NCBI GenBank assembly: GCA_022822185.1
Contig: JAJECE010000061.1
Coordinates: 1-64,000, forward strand
DNA: 64,000 bases
Reading direction: 5' to 3'
From: Rhodothermales bacterium
Lineage (GTDB): Bacteria > Bacteroidota > Rhodothermia > Rhodothermales > Bin80
Shown: in pieces, positions 19,126 through 27,053 of the stretch
How positions within the stretch are numbered: position 1 is the first letter of the stretch
Layout: each line of letters starts with the position of its first letter
Made by a program: the position numbers and the translations under genes
The notes under the pieces: generated by a model
The model's database searches: none
The model's input: only the letters and a program-made list of their open reading frames with translations
What the model was told of the DNA's origin: nothing

Positions 19126-20424
19126 GTGAAGCGGATACTGTTGATTACTTATTATTTTCCTCCATCTGGAGGATCAGGTGTGCAGCGGATGCTTAAGTTC
19201 GCACGCTATCTCCCTGATTACGAATGGTCACCTACAGTGTTGACGGTTGACCCAAAGTTCGCAGCATTCCCATCAGTGGATGCCTCTCTTCTTCATGAGG
19301 TTTCTCCTGAAATGGAGGTGATCCGTACGCGGGCATGGGATCCATTCAGGCTGTATGGGCGCTTTCAGGGGAAGAAGAAGGGGGATGTGGTGGAAGTTGG
19401 ACATGTCGGCGACAATACAGACAGATTCAAGCAGATTGCCCGTTGGCTCCGAGGAAATATTTTTCTTCCAGATGCCAGAATCGGGTGGGTTCCTTTTGCA
19501 TCCCGGGCTGCCCGAAAACTAGTACTGGAACAGAAATTCGATGCAATCATGAGCACGGGACCACCGCATTCAAGCCACTTGGTTGGATTCGCTGCACACA
19601 AAGCGTCCGGCCTTCCCTGGGTGGTGGATATGCGGGATCCGTGGGTTGAGATCTACTATCGTGATCAGATGTACGAAGGAAAGATTGCGAAAAAAATCCA
19701 GTCTGTACTGGAGCGCAGAGTTTTGAGCACGGCCAGTGCGGTGGTTTCCGTGAGCAGGCATGTCGGGATTGGCCTTAAGCGCCGGGTTGAGATACAGCAC
19801 CACGAAACGATCTCCAATGGATTCGATCCCGCCGATATTTCCCACAATCAGGCCACGCGAACCAGAAAGGAAGATGTATTCACGCTTGCATATATTGGAA
19901 CGTATAATCTGCGCAGGCACTCAAATGCACTTGTTGCCGCACTGCAGCAATTACAAAAAACTATGCCATTAGAGGTTCATCTCGTAGGAAAAGTAGATAT
20001 AGCGGCTCTAGAGGATTATCGTACGAACGGGATTCCCGTTAAAGGAGTTGGCTATCTTCCTCATAATGAAGCAGTTGCTTACATGCAGGACGTGGATGTT
20101 CTTTTACTGCCATTACCACGCGTAGACGGCCATCATGGTGCAGGAGATGTTTCGGGGAAAGTTTTTGAGTATATGTCGGCTCGCAGGCCCATTCTGGCTT
20201 TAGGACCCACAAATGGAGATCTGGCGGATATTCTGAATCAGGTTCGTGCAGGTCATATCTTTGACCATGAAGATGAAGAGGGAATACTTGGTTTTCTGAA
20301 AGATTGTGTAGAATCCAGATCTGAGGTCTGGTCAATTAATGATGATGCTTTGGCGGAGTATGAACGTCCCCGTCTCACAGGCAGACTTGCGCATCTGCTT
20401 CATCAGCTTTCATCAGACTCGTAA
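19126..20424 (+). CDS. glycosyltransferase, GT4-like
   Basis: GT-B fold glycosyltransferase of 432 residues. The GTG at 19126 is chosen because it begins directly at the first Rossmann strand (KRILLITYYFPPSGGSGVQR) and avoids overlap with the YfhO gene, whose stop is at 19101-19103; an upstream in-frame start at 19048 would overlap it by 56 bp. Recognisable parts are PPHSSHLVGFAAHK, WVVDMRDPWVE, VVSVSRHVGIGLKRR, LAYIGTYNLRRHSNALVAAL, GYLPHNEAVAYMQDVDVLLL and GDVSGKVFEYMSARRPILAL. It is followed 9 bp later by wecB. Confidence 0.88.
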   Translation: MKRILLITYYFPPSGGSGVQRMLKFARYLPDYEWSPTVLTVDPKFAAFPSVDASLLHEVSPEMEVIRTRAWDPFRLYGRFQGKKKGDVVEVGHVGDNTDRFKQIARWLRGNIFLPDARIGWVPFASRAARKLVLEQKFDAIMSTGPPHSSHLVGFAAHKASGLPWVVDMRDPWVEIYYRDQMYEGKIAKKIQSVLERRVLSTASAVVSVSRHVGIGLKRRVEIQHHETISNGFDPADISHNQATRTRKEDVFTLAYIGTYNLRRHSNALVAALQQLQKTMPLEVHLVGKVDIAALEDYRTNGIPVKGVGYLPHNEAVAYMQDVDVLLLPLPRVDGHHGAGDVSGKVFEYMSARRPILALGPTNGDLADILNQVRAGHIFDHEDEEGILGFLKDCVESRSEVWSINDDALAEYERPRLTGRLAHLLHQLSSDS

Positions 20425-20433
20425 CATCAACGA

Positions 20434-21507
20434 ATGCGTGTATGTACGTTAGTTGGAGCCCGGCCGCAATTCGTGAAAGCGGCCGCGGTGAGCCCAGCAC
20501 TCAGGGAAGTTGGAATCAGAGAGAAACTGATCCATTCCGGGCAGCATTACGACAAGTTGCTCAGCCAAGTCTTTTTTGACGAGCTTGGAATTCCTGCATC
20601 CGTTCCAAATCTTCAGGTCGGGTCCGGTTCTCATGCAGTCCAGACAGGAAAGATCATGGCTCGACTGGAGCAATTTATCCATAAAACGGGGCCGTACGAT
20701 GCGTTCATTGTTTATGGAGACACAAATACGACCCTTGCCGGAGCATTGGTCGCCGCAAAGGAAAATATCCCCATCGCACATGTTGAGGCAGGGGTGCGCA
20801 GTTTTAATTCGTCGATGCCCGAAGAGATTAATCGAATTCTTACTGACCATGTCTCTCAGTGGCTTTTTGCACCAACGGAGACGGCCGTAGAAAACCTGGA
20901 GCGGGAGGGATTAAAAGAGAAGACTGTACTTGTTGGAGATGTCATGCTGGATGCCACACGCATGTTTGCGGATCGGGCAAAAAAACAGTTCCCTCTGGAA
21001 TCCATTCTCCGCCATGAATCCGGAAATTATTATCTGGCAACCGTGCATCGCCCATCCAATACAGATATTCGGGAAAATCTTCAAAGCATCTTTTCTGCAT
21101 TCGGGCAGTTAGCGCTACCGGTAATTTTGCCACTTCATCCCCGAACTAAAGCCGTACTGGGTCACATTACCGTTCCAGATAACGTAGAGATCACCCCGCC
21201 GGTCAGTTATCTCACCATGTTAATGCTCACCTCCAATGCTCGCTGTGTACTCACCGATAGTGGCGGACTCCAAAAAGAGGCCTATTGGTTGGGGGTTCCA
21301 TGCGTACTCCTTCGTGAAGAAACGGAGTTCCCCGAAACGCTCATAAACGGATGGAATACATGTGCCGGTGTGAATCCTCAATCTATCCTTAATGCTGTGA
21401 CGCGCGAACCAGCCGGTCCCCAATGTAGATTTGGTCAGGGGCCAGAGGGGAGGCCTACCCGTATGATTGCACATGCACTTTTGGAGGCAAAAAACGACTC
21501 GACTTAA
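20434..21507 (+). CDS. wecB: UDP-N-acetylglucosamine 2-epimerase (non-hydrolysing)
   Basis: Interconverts UDP-GlcNAc and UDP-ManNAc, supplying ManNAc-derived sugars for surface polysaccharides. Family motifs are the N-terminal VGARPQFVKAAAVSPAL, HSGQHYDKLLSQVFF, VYGDTNTTLAGALVAAK, PIAHVEAGVRSFNSSMPEE-type catalytic region with INRILTDHVSQWLFAPTE, and the C-terminal LTDSGGLQKEAYWLGVPCV with the downstream LREETEFPET. The length of 357 residues is normal. It belongs to the glycan cluster that starts with the YfhO gene. Confidence 0.95.
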   Translation: MRVCTLVGARPQFVKAAAVSPALREVGIREKLIHSGQHYDKLLSQVFFDELGIPASVPNLQVGSGSHAVQTGKIMARLEQFIHKTGPYDAFIVYGDTNTTLAGALVAAKENIPIAHVEAGVRSFNSSMPEEINRILTDHVSQWLFAPTETAVENLEREGLKEKTVLVGDVMLDATRMFADRAKKQFPLESILRHESGNYYLATVHRPSNTDIRENLQSIFSAFGQLALPVILPLHPRTKAVLGHITVPDNVEITPPVSYLTMLMLTSNARCVLTDSGGLQKEAYWLGVPCVLLREETEFPETLINGWNTCAGVNPQSILNAVTREPAGPQCRFGQGPEGRPTRMIAHALLEAKNDST

Positions 21508-21574
21508 ATCCGAACCTGTTTATCCCCAGAACATTACTGAACAAAGATGCTGGATACCGATAGTACGGCCCCCC

Positions 21575-22516
21575 TTATCCGGTTTCCATAAAGCGGTCAA
21601 TCCTTGCTTTAAGTTTGACAGTTTGCTCTATGTGATTTGATTTTGCCTTGATGGTCTCCAAATCTATATTCTGCAGATTTTTTGAGGAACAGGCTTCAAA
21701 ATAATCTACTAGTCCACGCAGGCGGCTTTGGTGATTAATATGATTAAGTCCATCGCTTAAAAACAGAACAGGGATTCCCATGGCGGTTGCAGGAAGGGCC
21801 GTATGGATTCGTGACGTAATGACTAGTTCAGCCGAAGCGACCTGTCTTATATACTCCAACGCAATCTGCTTTGAGTCCTGATTTTCAAGGGTGTGCCGAT
21901 CAATGATCTGGGATGCATACGTAATCGGCCGGCCCGTCTTAGACAAAATTCGCCTTAGTCTCTGGCAGGCAATCTTATAGGCAATATATTTCAGCGGGTA
22001 TTTCAGTAGTTGGCGAAGCATCACCACTGGACCTCGTGAGAATAGGATGATCGGCTTTAAGCGATCAAAAACGCTTGTCACTAAGATACCGGATGGCTTG
22101 GGGGAGGAATTCGGGAATAGATGTGATTTCTGGTAACATAGCGTCAGGCAACCGGAAAAATAGGCCTTAACACCATGGTTCCTCAAGAGATTTAAAGTAT
22201 AGTCGTCCCGGCAGCCGATGGGTTCGTGCTTTTTGAAATAATCAATAGATTCCTTTTTTGTGAACTCCTTTTCAACGGTCGGATTGATATGGAATGAAAT
22301 GAATAACGGCTCAATTTTATCTGCTGGAGGCCAGTTTTCGGGGTTTTCCATAAACCAGCCATTACAGATCAATCGCACCTTAGGGCCTCTGTATTTGTGC
22401 AGTTGCTCACGATTGATGGCCACAAATTCCTTTTTCCATACGAACTCTATGACGAGTGACTGGACCCAGTCCCCCAGGTTGACTGAGTTCGGATAACCTA
22501 CAATGGCAGTATTCAT
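21575..22516 (-). CDS. polysaccharide pyruvyl transferase family protein
   Basis: A 313-residue GT-B-like protein that probably adds pyruvate ketals to a surface polysaccharide. The N-terminus reads IVGYPNSVNLGDWVQSLVI, the family's NxGD-type opening, followed by CNGWFME, FISFHINP, IGCRDDYTLNLLRNHGVKAY and SGCLTL, and later LVITSRIHTALPATAMGIPV, a strong family signature (S-R-x-H). The start codon overlaps the stop of the upstream glycosyltransferase (ATGA, 22513-22516), so they are coupled. The pair faces wecB convergently. Confidence 0.85.
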   Translation of the reverse strand: MNTAIVGYPNSVNLGDWVQSLVIEFVWKKEFVAINREQLHKYRGPKVRLICNGWFMENPENWPPADKIEPLFISFHINPTVEKEFTKKESIDYFKKHEPIGCRDDYTLNLLRNHGVKAYFSGCLTLCYQKSHLFPNSSPKPSGILVTSVFDRLKPIILFSRGPVVMLRQLLKYPLKYIAYKIACQRLRRILSKTGRPITYASQIIDRHTLENQDSKQIALEYIRQVASAELVITSRIHTALPATAMGIPVLFLSDGLNHINHQSRLRGLVDYFEACSSKNLQNIDLETIKAKSNHIEQTVKLKARIDRFMETG

Positions 22517-23616
22517 TGTTGTAGTTTCAATAGAGAACTGAATTTGCTCATCCGATGATCAGAGGGATATTTTCGGATGATCCGCTCTCTAGCCCGGTGT
22601 CCAAGATCAGGATTCGCATTTCGTATAAAGCTTACCACTGGTTCCAGGTTTTTTGGGTTTTTGATCAGATGTCCTGCATCTCCGATTGCATCAGGGATAC
22701 CAAAAATAGGCCGTCCAATCGGAATGCACCCGCAAAGCATTGCTTCACACAAGACATTCGGGAGCCCTTCAATGATAGATCCCTGAAAATAGAAACTGCT
22801 ATCCTGATATTCGTTCAGCAGCACATCCTGACCTACGGGTTCCCGAATAGATAAATTGTCTAACCGTGGAATAGACACTATCTCCCTAAGTTTAGAGGAA
22901 AGCCCGATGATCTTGAAATTGTAATCCGGCATCAATTGCGCCAATTCAATAAACAGGGGAATCCCTTTTCTCCGAAAAACTTCCTCGTTCCTGATGATTC
23001 CAACGGTCAGGACGGTTGGAGATTTTTTTCTTGCCGATAGCGTCCAGAAGGTTGAATCGTATCCGGTTGGCACTTCTTTAACGGGGGTCTTGAGTTCAGG
23101 AATAAAGAGGAGGATCCCGGATTCAATATTGTTGCCGGATTGATTCGTTACAGGGCAGCCATCTTGAAGGCTTTTATGCACTACCCAAATCAGATCTGCT
23201 GCTTTATAATTAAATCTGCCGATAACCTGTCGGATATTCTTTCGGGAAAACAGGCCATGATAGTTTTTGTAATTAATGGCATCATAGCCGCCTACGATGA
23301 TTAAGCTGGGAATTTTCAGGACTTTTGACAGTATGATGGGCAGTAGCGCGTGATAATCATTAAACCAACTTATGGTGGCCCTTGCATTTAGTCCACGGAA
23401 AAGGATCATTGCAAACTCTCTTACCCTGTTCAGGGCAAAAGAAAGCAGATTTTTCCTGGGTGGTGAAAAGATCGTCACAACTTGGTATCCCATGGCTCTG
23501 AGCAAAGCAAGATCTTTTTCTACAAAAGAGCTCTTGGTGCTGAACACTACGATAACTGTGGGAGACTTGCCTGATTTTGGGTCGCTAACTGTTTGTAGGG
23601 TACGACTGGAACTCAT
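22513..23616 (-). CDS. glycosyltransferase, group 1-like
   Basis: A 367-residue glycosyltransferase with a GT-B layout: an N-terminal domain (VIVVFSTKSSFVEKDLALLR, IIVGGYDAINYKNYHGLF) and a C-terminal donor domain (VGIIRNEEVFRRKGIPLFIE, DYNFKIIGLSSKL, SIIEGLPNVLCEAMLCGCIP, IGDAGHLIKNPKNLEPVV). An AGGAG sequence lies 7 nt before an in-frame TTG (23622) and 13 nt before the ATG (23616), so either start may be used. Translationally coupled to the downstream pyruvyl transferase gene. Confidence 0.87.
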   Translation of the reverse strand: MSSSRTLQTVSDPKSGKSPTVIVVFSTKSSFVEKDLALLRAMGYQVVTIFSPPRKNLLSFALNRVREFAMILFRGLNARATISWFNDYHALLPIILSKVLKIPSLIIVGGYDAINYKNYHGLFSRKNIRQVIGRFNYKAADLIWVVHKSLQDGCPVTNQSGNNIESGILLFIPELKTPVKEVPTGYDSTFWTLSARKKSPTVLTVGIIRNEEVFRRKGIPLFIELAQLMPDYNFKIIGLSSKLREIVSIPRLDNLSIREPVGQDVLLNEYQDSSFYFQGSIIEGLPNVLCEAMLCGCIPIGRPIFGIPDAIGDAGHLIKNPKNLEPVVSFIRNANPDLGHRARERIIRKYPSDHRMSKFSSLLKLQQ

Positions 23617-23749
23617 CCGCAACTTACTTCTCCTGGAGGGGGTACAGGCATTCTTGGGAATTATCTATATTAGATCCAATAGATGTAGAGATCATAATGA
23701 GGAATGACGAGTTCAGGTCAGTCAGCCTATATTGGACGGTTCACATCTG

Positions 23750-23767
23750 CATGATGAATTCATCATG
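23750..23767. promoter_or_regulatory. perfect 18-bp palindrome (possible operator)
   Basis: CATGATGAATTCATCATG is perfectly self-complementary over 18 bp. It lies in the 269-bp gap between the minus-strand glycosyltransferase pair and the plus-strand ybbR-like/men operon, where a repressor or activator site would control one or both directions. It is flanked by a near-direct repeat of TGGACGGT(T)CA at about 23733 and 23774. Confidence 0.45.
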
Positions 23768-23866
23768 TGTTCAATGGACGGTCATTTCATGTTGATCCTA
23801 ATCCCGATTGACAGCACTCTAATGGTAGTCCTCAGCGAATCAAACTCATTTAACGCAGAATTCAGA

Positions 23867-23885
23867 ATCAACGTTCAACGTTGAT
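23867..23885. promoter_or_regulatory. perfect 19-bp palindrome just before the ybbR-like start codon
   Basis: ATCAACGTTCAACGTTGAT has two perfect 9-bp arms around a single central C and ends 6 bp before the ATG at 23892. In this position it could be an operator that blocks transcription, or in mRNA a stem that hides the translation start. A TTGACA hexamer (23808-23813) lies about 55 bp upstream, without an obvious matching -10 box. Confidence 0.5.
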
Positions 23886-23891
23886 AGCTAA

Positions 23892-24932
23892 ATGCTGGAC
23901 AAATTAGAAAAACTTTGGCACGGCATCCGGTGGACGGTTTTTGGCCGCCAGTTGACTCTGGGGGAACAGGGAAAGTCTTCCGGTGCCCGGCGGCGAGCGA
24001 TGATCTTCAGTTTAGTGGCATCGCTCATGATCTGGCTGATGCTCAGCCTGTCGGAGAATTATTATCTGCCGGTAGAATATATAACCTGTGCGGCACTGGT
24101 CGAGGACATTTCGCCTTCCTGTGTTTCAGGAATCGATGAAGATTCCGTGTTAGCGCAACCGCTGCCGGGGTCCATTCGAGCAACCCTGTATGGTCCAGGA
24201 ATTAATCTGCTGGTTCAGCGTTTTCGTGCACGCTACTGGAATAGTCCAATCACCTTTGACTCGGATCAGCCAATAGTGGACGCACAATTATTGCTTCGGA
24301 TCCCCGAAGAAGTAAGCATTGAAAGTATCATACCCGAGAGTGTCAGCTTTCAGAAAGAAGCACGAAGCGAACTTCGGCTCCCCATTGAATCACGGGTCCA
24401 GTTTGTCGCCAGACCGCCACATTTTTTTATCGGTGAGCCGCAGCTTGATCCAGATAGTGTGTGGGTTTCAGGTCCCGTATCGGTCATAGATCAACTGCTG
24501 GCATGGCCCACAAAGTCAGACACGATTGCGGGAGTAGGCGATAGCGTTCATTATCAGGTTGATCTGCTGGATTCTCTTTCCGGGCTGATAAGTTTAAGGA
24601 CGAAAACAACCACCGTTTCCCGACTTTCCCCGTCATTCACAGAAGGGCAGAAAGAACAGGTACGGGTAGAGATTGAGGGCATTCCGAACGCAAACAGTGT
24701 CGTTCAACTGGCCCCCGAGTCCGTAACGATCACCTATCAAGTCCCCCTGCCCCAATTCCTTGAAGCGGAGCAATCAGAATTGATCCGGGCCGTGATCTCC
24801 TACTCCGAGATCTATGACGACACCACCGGGCGCGTGAAGCCAACCGTAGAATATCCGGACGAATTTATGTTACGCCAAGTCGCCGTTTCGCCGGAGCGGC
24901 TCCGATATTTCATCAATATCGGAGCCCAATAA
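23892..24932 (+). CDS. YbbR-like domain protein (CdaR-like)
   Basis: A 346-residue protein with a short cytoplasmic N-terminus, one transmembrane helix (about residues 36-55, MIFSLVASLMIWLMLSL) and a periplasmic part made of beta-rich YbbR-type repeats. The most typical repeat is PDSVWVSGPVSVIDQLL in the second half, with VRVEIEGIPNANSVVQLAPE and a YFINI end. In Firmicutes CdaR regulates a c-di-AMP cyclase; no cyclase gene is adjacent here, so the role is open. It precedes a membrane protein and menF on the same strand. Confidence 0.75.
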   Translation: MLDKLEKLWHGIRWTVFGRQLTLGEQGKSSGARRRAMIFSLVASLMIWLMLSLSENYYLPVEYITCAALVEDISPSCVSGIDEDSVLAQPLPGSIRATLYGPGINLLVQRFRARYWNSPITFDSDQPIVDAQLLLRIPEEVSIESIIPESVSFQKEARSELRLPIESRVQFVARPPHFFIGEPQLDPDSVWVSGPVSVIDQLLAWPTKSDTIAGVGDSVHYQVDLLDSLSGLISLRTKTTTVSRLSPSFTEGQKEQVRVEIEGIPNANSVVQLAPESVTITYQVPLPQFLEAEQSELIRAVISYSEIYDDTTGRVKPTVEYPDEFMLRQVAVSPERLRYFINIGAQ

Positions 24933-24998
24933 TCTGACGATCCGGCAACATTGAAGTGAGGGCATGGTTCAATGGGCCGATCCTGACAACTGCGAACG

Positions 24999-25655
24999 AT
25001 GGTCTGGCCGCTTTGGCCCAAAAGCAACGTTGAATACCACAGTACTCCGCAGGGGATTCTCACTGAGTCGGGGATCTGGTACAGAACGACCATAGACCTT
25101 TTGAACGAATATGCAGGCGCACTTTTCGAGCGTGAGCCACTTGGGTTACATCTCGCCCGCTCAGATACCTGGATCCGCTCTCCTCATACACTGTCGATCT
25201 GGATACTTGCATTCGGGATCATGGTCTATCAGCCCTGGAAACTAGCGATTGCCGTTCCCGTTTTCTTTCTTGTCTGGCAGATTCTGTCCCCGGCATTGGT
25301 TACCCGAAGTATATCCTTTTTACTGAGAGTACTGGATGCCGTATTGCTTCAGGCGATTCTCTATGCAGGGACGATGTCCGTATTAGCCATGTCCGGCCAG
25401 TATGTGGCCGTCGCAGTCGGAATAGGGGGATTTATCTGCTTTCGCTGGGGAATCCTGACCTATTTGACGCGCCCCGTTGTCGCCCGATGCTGGAAAGCAA
25501 TGTACAAACTTCCCGTACCAGATCATATATTGCGGGCGTTTATGATTCGGAGCGCATTAAAATGTGGGATCAATCTTACCGGCTTTGAGGAGATTGAACA
25601 AAGTGTTATCGAGAATATGTTTCGGAAGAAGACATCTGGAAGAAGGAAATCGTAG
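24999..25655 (+). CDS. hypothetical membrane protein
   Basis: A 218-residue protein I do not recognise. The first 65 residues are soluble, followed by about four hydrophobic segments (WILAFGIMVYQPWKLAIAVP, VFFLVWQILSPALV, LDAVLLQAILYAGTMSVLA, YVAVAVGIGGFICFRWGIL), then a basic cytoplasmic tail ending KKTSGRRKS. Its stop codon directly abuts the menF ATG at 25656, so it belongs to the same transcript as menF and menD. Whether it is related to menaquinone cannot be told from sequence. Confidence 0.6.
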   Translation: MVWPLWPKSNVEYHSTPQGILTESGIWYRTTIDLLNEYAGALFEREPLGLHLARSDTWIRSPHTLSIWILAFGIMVYQPWKLAIAVPVFFLVWQILSPALVTRSISFLLRVLDAVLLQAILYAGTMSVLAMSGQYVAVAVGIGGFICFRWGILTYLTRPVVARCWKAMYKLPVPDHILRAFMIRSALKCGINLTGFEEIEQSVIENMFRKKTSGRRKS

Positions 25656-27053
25656 ATGATAAATCATGTGCATGGCAATTCAGTTGATGAATTGCGAACA
25701 GGGGTAAGACAATTACTTGAAAGGGCGAACCATATACCATCAACGGGGATCGCCAGTGTTTCAGTGGAGCTAGATGGGGGAAGTCCGCTGGACTGGTTGA
25801 TGAGCCGGCCGCAGGGAGGGCGTATTTACTGGTCGGGAAGGGATTATGGAATTGAAGTCGCGGCGTTTGGCGAGGCAGACTGTCATTATTCCTCTTCGGC
25901 TGCAGATCTGGACGAACTTCGCAGTGGACTGGGAACTAGGCTGGCAGGCTGTGAGCACGGGGTGCGTTATTACGGGGGAATTCGATTTGATCTGAATCAA
26001 TCAGACGAGCAGCAGTGGTCATCTTTTGGTGCCTGGCGATTTGTACTCCCGCGATTTGAGGTTCGCAGGAACGCAAAAGGCACCCTACTGCGCTGTAATC
26101 TTGTGCTTCCGAATGATCAGGCACAAACAGGCTTGATTCTTGAGCAGGTGGATGGATTGCAGGATTCCGCCTGGAAAACAAACCCCTATTCCCGTCCGCT
26201 CCGTCATCGTTTTCGCCCGGATTTTGAGGATTGGGGGCTGATGGTGAATAGTGCCCTGCAGGCGTTCAGTGACACCCCGTTAGACAAGGTGGTTCTTGCA
26301 CGAGAGGTTTCGGCAGATTTTTCAGACCCAATTGATCCGGGATCCATTATTCAGGCCCTGAAAAAGATATCCCCCAATTGTTTTCATTTTCTTTTTGAGC
26401 CCGCTGTGGGCGAAGCATTTTTGGGGGCATCACCGGAACGGTTATTCAGACGGGAAGGGCGATCTGTTGAGAGTGAAGCGGTGGCAGGCACCCGTCCACG
26501 CGGCACATCGGATATCGACGACACAAGAATGGTTGAGGAATTATTTCGGAGTGCAAAAGAGCAGCGAGAACATGAATTTGTCCGAATCAGCTTACAGGAA
26601 GAGATCTCCTCACTGGCAGCATATGTAACGATGGATACCCTTCCATCCATTATGCGTCTGGCTTCAGAGATCCACTTAGTTTCCCGGCTGCGTGCGATCA
26701 TGCGGCGGGAGTATACTAGTCTAGACGTATTGCAGGCACTGCATCCATCGCCTGCAGTCGGGGGGTACCCCTCTGAACAGGCACTGGATCTAATTCGCAG
26801 GGAGGAACCCTTTGATCGGGGATGGTATGCGGGGCCGGTAGGTTGGCTGGGCGTGAATGAAGCAGAGTTCGCGGTTGCAATCCGTTCCGGGCTTGTGTCT
26901 GGATCCATAATCCGACTCTATTCAGGTGCAGGGATCGTCCGGGGATCCACACCTCTGGATGAATGGGATGAAATCGGACACAAGATCGGTGATCTGGCAC
27001 AGGTGTTAGGGTTGTATGCTTCTGCCGTTCAGCCAGAATTCCAGTACGGATGA
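25656..27053 (+). CDS. menF: isochorismate synthase
   Basis: Chorismate-utilising enzyme that makes isochorismate, the first step of menaquinone synthesis; magnesium dependent. The C-terminal chorismate-binding domain shows LDKVVLAREVSADF, FLGASPERLF, the catalytic SEAVAGTRPRG, EFVRISLQ, ALHPSPAVGGYP and SIIRLYSGAGIVRGSTP, with the final DEWDEIGHKI. The length of 465 residues is typical of MenF/EntC/DhbC enzymes. The assignment to menaquinone is by context: menD starts inside its stop codon region (ATGA overlap at 27050-27053). Confidence 0.93.
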   Translation: MINHVHGNSVDELRTGVRQLLERANHIPSTGIASVSVELDGGSPLDWLMSRPQGGRIYWSGRDYGIEVAAFGEADCHYSSSAADLDELRSGLGTRLAGCEHGVRYYGGIRFDLNQSDEQQWSSFGAWRFVLPRFEVRRNAKGTLLRCNLVLPNDQAQTGLILEQVDGLQDSAWKTNPYSRPLRHRFRPDFEDWGLMVNSALQAFSDTPLDKVVLAREVSADFSDPIDPGSIIQALKKISPNCFHFLFEPAVGEAFLGASPERLFRREGRSVESEAVAGTRPRGTSDIDDTRMVEELFRSAKEQREHEFVRISLQEEISSLAAYVTMDTLPSIMRLASEIHLVSRLRAIMRREYTSLDVLQALHPSPAVGGYPSEQALDLIRREEPFDRGWYAGPVGWLGVNEAEFAVAIRSGLVSGSIIRLYSGAGIVRGSTPLDEWDEIGHKIGDLAQVLGLYASAVQPEFQYG

